Below, piece after piece: positions 1 to 6,800 of a stretch of 10,641 nt of DNA. Location of the stretch: positions 1-10,641 of the forward strand of contig JAIRKS010000147.1 of assembly GCA_031259905.1 (NCBI GenBank). The letters run 5' to 3'. The translations under genes and the position numbers were made by a program. The notes beneath the pieces were generated by a model that did no database searches, was not told where the DNA came from, and saw only the letters and a program-made list of their open reading frames with translations. Within the stretch, counting starts at the first letter, position 1. Every line of letters starts with the position of its first letter. Source of the DNA: Odoribacteraceae bacterium (GTDB lineage Bacteria; Bacteroidota; Bacteroidia; Bacteroidales; Marinifilaceae).

Positions 1-932
1 ATGTTTGGCTTTCACAACAACAAATTGCCCTGTTGTTCGATACCACTCAACAAAATATCAGCTTGCACATTAACGGTATCATAGATGAAGGCGAATTGTC
101 GAAAGAAGCAACTCACAAGTATTTCTTGTTACTTCGAAATGAAGGCAACCGTTCGGTAAAAAGACAGATTGAACATTATAATCTGGATATGATTATCGCC
201 ATCGGTTACCGCGTAAAATCACAAGTGGCAACACGGTTCAGGCAGTGGGCGACACAGCGACTGCACGAGTATATCCAGAAAGGATTTACGATGGATGATG
301 AACGCCTCAAAGGAAACGGGAACCGCTACTTTCGCGAGTTGCTGCAACGAATCAGGGATATTCGTTCGAGTGAACGTAATCTGTACCAGCAAGTAACCGA
401 TATTTACGCCACAGCAGTAGATTATGATCCGCGAGCCGATATTACCCGACAGTTTTTTGCCACCGTGCAAAATAAGATGCATTATGCAGCCCATCAACAC
501 ACGGCTGCGGAAGTAATCTACCAAAGGGTGGATGCTGATAAACCGATGGTGGGCATGACCAACTTCAAAGGAGATTACATAACCTGCGACGATGTTAAAA
601 TTGCAAAGAACTACCTGTCGGAAAAAGAATTGCAGGTCTTGAATTTATTGGTATCCCAATATCTTGATTTTGCCGAATTGCAAGCCATTGAGCAACATGC
701 AATGACCATGCAGCAATGGATAGAGAAATTGGACAATATACTGTCGGTCGGTAATCGGCCTTTACTTACCAATGCGGGAACCGTTTCGCATAAACAAGCT
801 ATTGAAAAGGCTACACGAGAGTTTGAGGAATATCGTCGAAAAGAAATGCTACAATACGAAAGCGATTTCGACAGAGCAATTAAAGAATTAAAATCTCAGG
901 CAGACGATAATAATAACAAAACATCGGAATAG
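1..932 (+). CDS. RhuM-family protein, 5' end outside the window
   Basis: The frame is open from base 3 and reads VWLSQQQIALLFDTTQQNIS before continuing, so the TTG at 33 is not the start and the true start is upstream of the window. 309 residues are visible. They match my memory of the RhuM family (named after a Salmonella pathogenicity island 3 gene) nearly end to end: an N-terminal helix-turn-helix-like WLSQQQIA..F..TQQNIS segment, then YNLDMIIAIGYRVKSQVATRFRQWA, GFTMDDERLKG, RYFRELLQRIRDIRSSE, DIYATAVDYDP and HTAAEVIY. The C terminus is charged and probably coiled-coil (EKATREFEEYRRKEM). The family's biochemical role is not established; members are common in mobile and restriction-modification loci. 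Probably 20-35 N-terminal residues are missing. The gene is AT-rich unlike everything right of 1200, which suggests transfer. The family call is firm; the function is unknown. Confidence 0.88.
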   Translation, partial: VWLSQQQIALLFDTTQQNISLHINGIIDEGELSKEATHKYFLLLRNEGNRSVKRQIEHYNLDMIIAIGYRVKSQVATRFRQWATQRLHEYIQKGFTMDDERLKGNGNRYFRELLQRIRDIRSSERNLYQQVTDIYATAVDYDPRADITRQFFATVQNKMHYAAHQHTAAEVIYQRVDADKPMVGMTNFKGDYITCDDVKIAKNYLSEKELQVLNLLVSQYLDFAELQAIEQHAMTMQQWIEKLDNILSVGNRPLLTNAGTVSHKQAIEKATREFEEYRRKEMLQYESDFDRAIKELKSQADDNNNKTSE

Positions 933-1129
933 ATTATACACATTTTGAAAAATAGTTTTATCTTTGTCGAAAGCTAACCAACCTGCTCAAAGCGGAGCAA
1001 TCCAGAGAAGTTAGCTCGTTACTTATCCGTTATCTATTCTGAATTTATCCAATTTCAAAACGCTGATTCAGAGTGGAATAAGCAAAAGGCATAGGTTTGT
1101 TTCTAAAATATTACCTGTTTATGATATGA
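933..1129. other. AT-rich gene-free stretch at an accessory-block edge
   Basis: No convincing coding region lies between the RhuM stop and the converging methyltransferase remnant. All frames are broken by stops; the longest open plus-strand piece, about 1013-1144, has no recognisable product. The stretch contains a TATCTTTG box (959-966) and inverted repeats, described separately. Composition resembles the RhuM gene rather than the GC-rich genes to the right, so it belongs to the same accessory block. Confidence 0.6.
959..1072 (+). ncRNA. Possible structured small RNA with its own -7 box
   Basis: TATCTTTG at 959-966 fits the Bacteroidota -7 consensus TAnnTTTG exactly, but no TTTG lies at the usual upstream distance (the nearest, 944-947, is only 11 bases away). 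A transcript would begin near 971. From 972 there is a 7-bp stem, AGCTAAC (972-978) with GTTAGCT (1010-1016), enclosing a 5-bp hairpin TGCTC (984-988) with GAGCA (995-999). A second pair, TCTGAAT (1038-1044) with ATTCAGA (1066-1072), follows. No open frame starts behind the box. It could be a small RNA, the leader of a deleted gene, or chance pairing. Strand and limits are inferred; no known RNA family is recognised. Confidence 0.25.
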
Positions 1130-1453
1130 CTATCGATAAGTAATTGACAGCCAGCAAGATAGGCCGGATTCCATTTTATTGATTAACTCCATCACGTACG
1201 TGCTCCGTTCGCCGTCGACCACCTTTTCCTTGATGTTTAGCATGAACGTGCCCGTCGGCTTGAGCACGCGCGAAAGTTCCAGGGAGACGGGGAGAAACCA
1301 CTCGACGTACTTGTCGGGAGAGATCCCCCCGTACGTGTTTTTCCGCTGGTCGGCATAAGGAGGCGACGTGAACACGAGATCCACCGAGTTGTCCGGGAGT
1401 TCCTTTAGTACTTCCCTGCAGTCTCCTAACCTTAATGTCGTCTTGATTTCCAT
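1130..1453 (-). pseudogene. Truncated beta-class DNA methyltransferase
   Basis: The reading frame starts with ATG at 1453 and gives 107 residues. It begins like N6-adenine/N4-cytosine methyltransferases: LGDCREVLKELPDNSVDLVFTSPPY, with the catalytic TSPPY motif at residues 29-33, then the conserved KYVEWFLPVSLELSRVLKPTGTFMLNI and GERSTYVMELI. Motif IV near the N terminus is typical of the beta class, whose target-recognition region and S-adenosylmethionine-binding FxGxG motif come later. Those are absent: likeness to the family stops around residue 94 (near base 1172), and 13 unrelated residues lead to a stop at 1130. The family is normally 250-400 residues, so this remnant should be inactive. 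It lies 38 bases downstream of the lipid kinase on the same strand. Any cognate restriction enzyme is lost or outside the window. Confidence 0.82.
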
Positions 1454-1477
1454 TGGATTGATTTTTATTCCTGTTCG

Positions 1478-1485
1478 CGAAGATA
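1478..1485 (-). promoter_or_regulatory. Weak -7-like box before the methyltransferase remnant
   Basis: On the minus strand TATCTTCG differs at one base from TAnnTTTG and would place a transcript start roughly 20 bases before the ATG at 1453. It lies just past the stop codon of the lipid kinase. No TTTG -33 element is at the right distance, so the remnant may instead have been read from the ugd operon. The same TTCG ending occurs in the stronger tRNA promoter at 9371-9378, which is the main support. Confidence 0.25.
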
Positions 1486-1491
1486 AGAAAA

Positions 1492-2367
1492 TTATCGCCC
1501 CCCGGTACGTGACGGCACGATGACGCGCAACGCGCCGGGGATGACGTGCGCGCGGACGGGTGACGTGAAGGTGCAGGGATCCCCGTCGAGGTGTCCGGCG
1601 GGGAAGTCGCCCTCGATGATGATCTCCTCGTGTCGCGTTTCGCGGTAATAGGGGGAATCCGCGAGGCGTCGGGTCATGGCGCGGAAAAGGTAGAGGGGGA
1701 GGAGGTGGAGGGGAGGGCGCTTGATGATGCAGAGATCCAGCAGGCCGTCGCACGTGGAGGCGGCCGGGGCGATGGTGAGGTTGTAGCCGTAGCGGGAGCT
1801 GTTGGCGACGCTCGCGATGAGGCATTGCTCCTCGCGGCAGGTGTCGCCGTCACGGAAGACGTACCGGCGGCCCGGGTAACGAAACCAGAGGCACGCCGCC
1901 GCGCGGGCGTACGAGAGGAAGCCGCGCGAGGACATCCGGGAGAAAGCGAGCGCGACCTCGGCGTCGAGACCGAAGCCGCTCACGTTGAAGGAATATTTTC
2001 CGTTGATGTCGATCGCGTCGATGGACGTTTCCTCGCCGTCGCGGAGTTGTCGCAGGGCCTTGCCCGGGCGCGTGGAGATGCCGAGGTGGCGCGCCAGGCC
2101 GTTGCCGCTGCCGAGGGGGATGATTCCCATGACGACGTTCGTGCCGACGAGGGCGCTGCCGACCTCGTTGAGCGTGCCGTCGCCGCCTACCGCGACGACG
2201 CGCGTGTATCCCTCGCGGGCGGCGGCGGCGGCCAGTTCGGTGGCGTGGCCGGGACGGGAGGTGAAGCGCACGCGGTACGCGTCGTTTCCGGCGAGGCGTT
2301 GCGGGAAGCGTTTCCCGGCGCCGCCGCCGGCAGCGGGGTTGATGATGAAGAGGGTTTCAGGTGTCAT
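1492..2367 (-). CDS. Diacylglycerol/lipid kinase, YegS/DgkB type
   Basis: The 291-residue protein has the usual length and motif order of the DAGK catalytic family, which phosphorylates diacylglycerol or related lipids with ATP at the membrane face. Visible motifs are INPAAGGG at 9-16, the nucleotide-binding VGGDGTLNEVG at 60-70, IPLGSGNGLARHLG at 83-96, the family segment NVSGFGLDAEV at 128-138, DGLLDL at 207-212 and HLDGDP at 259-264. No transmembrane segment is evident, in line with a peripheral membrane enzyme. The ATG at 2367 overlaps the end of ugd by 11 bases and has no Shine-Dalgarno sequence, so translation is probably coupled to ugd. Its position behind ugd suggests shared expression with envelope polysaccharide synthesis. 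A role in recycling diacylglycerol or in making a sphingoid- or phospho-lipid is inference; the substrate cannot be read from the sequence. Confidence 0.9.
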   Translation of the reverse strand: MTPETLFIINPAAGGGAGKRFPQRLAGNDAYRVRFTSRPGHATELAAAAAREGYTRVVAVGGDGTLNEVGSALVGTNVVMGIIPLGSGNGLARHLGISTRPGKALRQLRDGEETSIDAIDINGKYSFNVSGFGLDAEVALAFSRMSSRGFLSYARAAACLWFRYPGRRYVFRDGDTCREEQCLIASVANSSRYGYNLTIAPAASTCDGLLDLCIIKRPPLHLLPLYLFRAMTRRLADSPYYRETRHEEIIIEGDFPAGHLDGDPCTFTSPVRAHVIPGALRVIVPSRTGGR

Positions 2368-3688
2368 CGCGGGAGGGTCTGCCGACGCAGTAATAGGTGT
2401 ACCCGAATCGTTTCATTTGCACCGGGTCGTAGATGTTACGGCCGTCGAAGATGATCTTGCGCGCGAGTGCCCGCTCGATGAAGGTGAACTTGGGGACCTT
2501 GAACTCCGCCCACTCGGTGACGATGACGAGGGCGTCGGCCCCCTGGAGGGCGTCGTACATGCCGGTGGCGTACTCGATGACGTCTCCCAGGCGTTCCCGC
2601 GTTCCCGGCATCGCGACGGGATCGTAGACGCGTGCCGTGGCGCCGGCGCGGAGCAGGCGGTCGATGAGCACGAGTGAGGGTGCTTCGCGCGTGTCGTCCG
2701 TCCCCGGCTTGAAGGCGAGTCCCCAGATGGCGAATCGTTTCCCGGCGAGGTTGTCGCCGAAGTGGCGGGTGATCTTGTGGAAGATGATCTCCTTTTGCCG
2801 CTCGTTGACGCGTTCGACGGCTTTCAGTAGCTCCAGCTCGTGGTGGAAATCGTCGCCGGTCTTGACGAGCGCCCTGACGTCCTTCGGGAAGCAGGAGCCG
2901 CCGTACCCGCAGCCGGCGTTGAGGAACTTGTTCCCGACGCGGCTATCGCTGCCGATGCCTCGCTTGACCAGCTCGACGTCGGCGCCGACGGCCTCGCAGA
3001 GGTTGGCGATGTCGTTCATGAAGGAGACGCGGGTGGCGAGCATGGCGTTGGCGGCGTACTTGGTCATCTCGGCCGAGGGGATGTCCATGAACAGGATCGG
3101 GACGTTGTTGAGGGAGAAGGCGTGGTAGAGGCGTTCCATGACCTCCCGCGCGCGGTCGCTTTCCACGCCGATGACGACGCGGTCGGGGGCGAGGAAGTCG
3201 TTCACGGCGTCTCCTTCCTTGAGGAATTCCGGGTTGGAGGCGATGTCGAAGGGGATGTCGACGCCGCGTCGCGCGAGGGCGTCGGTGATGGTGGCTTTCA
3301 CGCGGTAGTTCGTCCCGACGGGGACGGTCGATTTCGTGATCACGACGAGGGGGTGGTCCATGCACTCGCCGATCTCCCCGGCGGCCGCCAGGACGTGGCG
3401 CAGGTCGGCGCTCCCGTCCTCGTCCGGCGGCGTCCCGACAGCGATGAATACCGCGTCTGCCTTCCGCGTCGCCTCGCGCGTCGACAGGGTGAAGAAGAGG
3501 CGGCCGCTCGCCTGGTTGCGCGCGACGATCTCCGCCAGTCCCGGCTCGTGAATGGGGATCTGCCCCCGGTTCAGGAGCGCTATCTTTCGCTCGTCGATGT
3601 CCACGCAGGTGACCGTGACGCCCGTCTCGGCGAGGCAGGCGCCGGACACGAGGCCCACGTACCCTGTTCCGATGATTGCTATTTTCAT
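2357..3688 (-). CDS. ugd: UDP-glucose 6-dehydrogenase
   Basis: This 443-residue protein oxidises UDP-glucose to UDP-glucuronate with two NAD+, giving a precursor for capsule, O-antigen or exopolysaccharide. It shows the N-terminal Rossmann motif GTGYVGLVSG (7-16), VDID (29-32), the AVGTPPDEDG segment (84-93), TKSTVPVGT (118-126), NPEFLKEGDA (152-161), EMTKYAANA (207-215), and the catalytic-cysteine motif GCGYGGSCFPKD with Cys266. The C-terminal UDP-binding part includes WGLAFKPGTDDTREAPS (322-338). The frame extends 19 codons further upstream, but the start chosen (ATG at 3688, MKIAIIGTGYVG) puts the Rossmann motif at the family's usual place. It leads a minus-strand group with the lipid kinase and is divergent from the macroglobulin gene. 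All expected catalytic residues are present. UDP-N-acetylmannosamine dehydrogenase is the main alternative, but the motif pattern favours Ugd. Confidence 0.94.
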   Translation of the reverse strand: MKIAIIGTGYVGLVSGACLAETGVTVTCVDIDERKIALLNRGQIPIHEPGLAEIVARNQASGRLFFTLSTREATRKADAVFIAVGTPPDEDGSADLRHVLAAAGEIGECMDHPLVVITKSTVPVGTNYRVKATITDALARRGVDIPFDIASNPEFLKEGDAVNDFLAPDRVVIGVESDRAREVMERLYHAFSLNNVPILFMDIPSAEMTKYAANAMLATRVSFMNDIANLCEAVGADVELVKRGIGSDSRVGNKFLNAGCGYGGSCFPKDVRALVKTGDDFHHELELLKAVERVNERQKEIIFHKITRHFGDNLAGKRFAIWGLAFKPGTDDTREAPSLVLIDRLLRAGATARVYDPVAMPGTRERLGDVIEYATGMYDALQGADALVIVTEWAEFKVPKFTFIERALARKIIFDGRNIYDPVQMKRFGYTYYCVGRPSRDDT

Positions 3689-3716
3689 TTGGTGTTCATT
3701 TTGGTTACTCCGCGGG

Positions 3717-3724
3717 CAAATGTA
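3717..3724 (-). promoter_or_regulatory. Candidate -7 box of the ugd promoter
   Basis: On the minus strand TACATTTG matches the Bacteroidota -7 consensus TAnnTTTG at every fixed position and lies 28 bases before the ugd ATG, giving a leader of about 24 bases. No TTTG is found 18-21 bases upstream, so the -33 part is weak or absent. The site lies in the AT-rich 112-base gap between two divergent genes. Confidence 0.4.
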
Positions 3725-3736
3725 AGATAAATTTAA

Positions 3737-3780
3737 TATGTTCACTTTGTTTATTTCTTACTTTCGCGATCGTATCTTTT
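3737..3780 (+). promoter_or_regulatory. Promoter region of the macroglobulin gene, two readings
   Basis: Two plus-strand candidates overlap here. One is TTTG (3746-3749), 23 bases, TATCTTTT (3773-3780), one base off the -7 consensus with a long spacer. The other is TATG (3737-3740), 18 bases, TACTTTCG (3759-3766), which shares the TTCG ending of the tRNA promoter. Either gives a leader of roughly 15-30 bases before the ATG at 3801. No Shine-Dalgarno sequence precedes that ATG. Confidence 0.35.
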
Positions 3781-3800
3781 ACTCTTAAATCCAGAATCAC

Positions 3801-6800
3801 ATGAAAAAGTCGCTTTTGTTCGTCGTTCCGCTCGCTCTTATCCTTTTCCAGGGGTGCAAGGAGGGCAAGAAAAACACGTTAGAATACAGTCGTTACATCT
3901 CCGGCTTCACGCGGGGGATGATCCGTTCCACGGACCCGGTGCACGTCCGCCTGGAGAGCGGGGAGTTCGGGGCGCTGGACACCCTCCCGGTGCCTGCCGA
4001 GGAGCTTTTCAAGATCTCCCCGCGGGCCAGCGGGACGGTCTCTTTCCACGATCACACGTTCGAGTTCATTCCCTCCGGGAGGTTGAAGAACGGGCAGACG
4101 TATCGCGTTACCCTGCGGCTGGGCATGATACGCGATATGCCGTCGGCCTTGAGCACGTTCGAGTTTGACGTGAGCGTCATACCGCAGTCTTTCTCCTTCG
4201 AGGAGGGGAAGCTGAACCTCGAGGAGAACGAGGAAGACTTCTATTACAGGGGGAAGATACTGAACGCCGACGTGATGGACGACCCGGCGGAGGTGGAGCA
4301 GCTGGTGAAAGCATCTTTCCACGACAAGAAGATCGCCGTCGAGTGGGAGCACGAGAGTCCTTACTCGCACGACTTCATCGTCCGCCACCTGGCGCGCGGG
4401 GATGACCGGCGGGTGCTCTCGCTGACCTTCGACAAGCGGGTGAAGAACGGGAACGACCTGCTGGTGGAGGTGCCCGGCAAGGGATCCTTCTACGCGTTGG
4501 AGGCGCGGCCCGGCGGGCAGGATTCCCGGCACGTCGAGATCGTCATGTCGGACAGGCTCGACGCCTCCCAGTACCTGGCGGGGCTGGTGAAGATCGAGGG
4601 AATCGACAAACTCAATTTCGCGATCGAGGGGAACATCATCCTCGTCTATACCAACGAGCAGGAGAAGCTGCGGGACGCCGTCCAGGTCACGGTGTTCAAG
4701 GGAATCAAGAGCAAGGTCGGCGACAAGCTCCCGGAGGACGCCGGGTTTCAGGTTAGGTTCCCCTCCGTGGCGCCGAAGGTGCAGTTCATCGGCGAGGGCA
4801 CGTTCTCGCCCTCCGAGGGGAACGCGCTGGTGCCGTTCAGCGCCGTGGGATTAAAAGCCGTGCAATTGCGCGTCATCAAGGTCTTCGCGCGGAACATGAA
4901 TTTCTTCCTCCAGGACAACAGCTATTCCCGCGGCGACGATTTCGAGCTGGTGCGGGTGGCGCGTCCCGTGCTGGACAAGAGGATCGATCTCGTCAAGGAG
5001 GGCGAGCCGTTTAACCCGAACAAGTGGCAGGATTATACCGTCAATCTCGCCGATCACCTCGCGCTGGAAAAGGGCGTTATCTATCGCGTAGAGCTGTACT
5101 TCCGCCGCTCGTTCACGGCCCTGCCGTGCGCGCGGGACAAGGAGGACAAGCCGTTGAAGGACCAGGACTGGGATGCCCCGCGGCGTCAGGCCTACGACGA
5201 GTATGACGATGACGAGTACGACGATGACGAGTATGACGAGTACGACGGATATCCCGACGATTTCTCGTGGGAGGAGCGGAATGATCCCTGTTCGGACTCC
5301 TATTATTACATGAAGGAGCGATTCCCGTGGAAGAACATCATCGTCACCTCCCTCGGTATTGTCGCCAAGGCGGGTATCGACGGGAAGTACGCCGTGGCCG
5401 TGACCGACCTCCTCTCGGCAGCGCCCGTGGAGAATTGCACGGTCGACTTCTATAATTTCCAGAACCAGAAGATAGACTCCGCGCGGACGAACGCCAACGG
5501 TATCGTCGTCTCCAAAATCAACGGGAAGGCATTTACCATTGTCGCGCGGAAGGGCAACGACAAGGCCTATCTCAAGGTGAGCGACAACCTCTCCCTCTCG
5601 TTTAGCAACTTTGACGTCGGCGGGGAAGTCGTGCAGCAGGGGCTGAAGGGCTTCATCTACGGCGAGCGCGACGCGTGGCGTCCCGGCGACGACATCTACC
5701 TCTCCTTTATCCTCGAGGACAAGGAGGGAATGATCCCCGCGGGACACCCGGTCATCGCCGAGCTGTACGACCCGAACGGGAACGTCGTGCAGGTGAAACG
5801 GGACGCGCGCAACGAGCATGGCCTCTATTGTTTCCCCTTCAAGACGGACAAGGACGCCATGACCGGCTACTGGCGCGTCGTCGTGAAGGTCGGCGGCGCC
5901 TCCTTTTCCAGGAGCGTCCGTGTCGAGACCGTGAAACCAAACAGGCTAAGCATTAACATACAGTTGCCGGGACAGGTCATCGGGCGCACCGCCCGCGTGC
6001 CCGTGCAGACGCGCTGGTTGCACGGGGCGAAAACGTCCCTGCTCGAGACGAACACGACACTGAAGTTAACCCCAGGGCGCACGACGTTTCCGGGCTTCGA
6101 GGGGTACGTCTTCGATCACGACGTCGAATACTACTCCGAGTCTACCCTCTTCGAGGGGAAGACCGACGCCAACGGCAATTTCACGCTCACCCTCGACGAG
6201 GTCGACGCGGGAGAGGCCCCGGGGATGCTGAACGCCCGCCTCACCACGCGCGTCTTCGAGAGCAGCGGCGAGTCGAGCATCGTGACGGCCTCCTTCAAGT
6301 ATTCTCCCTACGAGGAATACGTGGGGATCAAGCTCCCCGATAGCGACGATTACTGGTATCTCGCCAACGAGCCGATCACCATCCAGGGCGCCGTCGTCAA
6401 GCCCGACGGGAAGCTATCCGGTAGCAAGGAGATCGACCTGGAGGTCTACTCCGTGCAGTGGCGTTGGTGGTGGGACGCCGAGCGCGACCACCTCGCTTCC
6501 TACGTCAACCGCGCCTACCATTCCCCCGTCTTCACCGGCACCGCGCGGGTGACCGGCGGCAAGTTCAGCACGCAGATCACCTGCAAGGAGTGGGGGAGAT
6601 ACCTCGTGATCGCCCGCGACAAGGCATCGGGACACGTCAGCAGCACCTTCTTCTACGTCCGTTCCGGCCACCGCGTCGAGATCCCCGGCATGGCCACCCT
6701 CCTGCAACTCGCCAGCGACAAGAAGAGTTACGTCGCCGGCGACAAGATCGAGATCACTTTTCCCTCTTCCGCCGGCAGCGCCGCCATCGTTAGCGTCGAG

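Noticed and set aside
944..966. Complete promoter using TTTG at 944-947 with TATCTTTG at 959-966
   Set aside because: The spacer is only 11 bases, well below the 17-23 known for this promoter class; only the -7 box is kept as suggestive.
1160..1180. Second protein reading across the junction (WNPAYLAGCQLLIDSHIINR on the minus strand)
   Set aside because: It is protein-like in composition but only about 23 codons between stops and matches no family I recognise.
1454..1825. N-terminal extension of the methyltransferase frame to 1825
   Set aside because: The extension is Arg/Pro/His-rich antisense-type translation overlapping the lipid kinase; family likeness starts at the ATG at 1453.
1591..3730. 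Several long plus-strand frames opposite ugd and the lipid kinase
   Set aside because: Low-complexity antisense translations typical of GC-rich DNA; the minus-strand genes are unambiguous.
3689..3745. 19-codon upstream extension of ugd
   Set aside because: It crosses the likely ugd -7 box, and the Rossmann motif sits correctly when translation starts at 3688.
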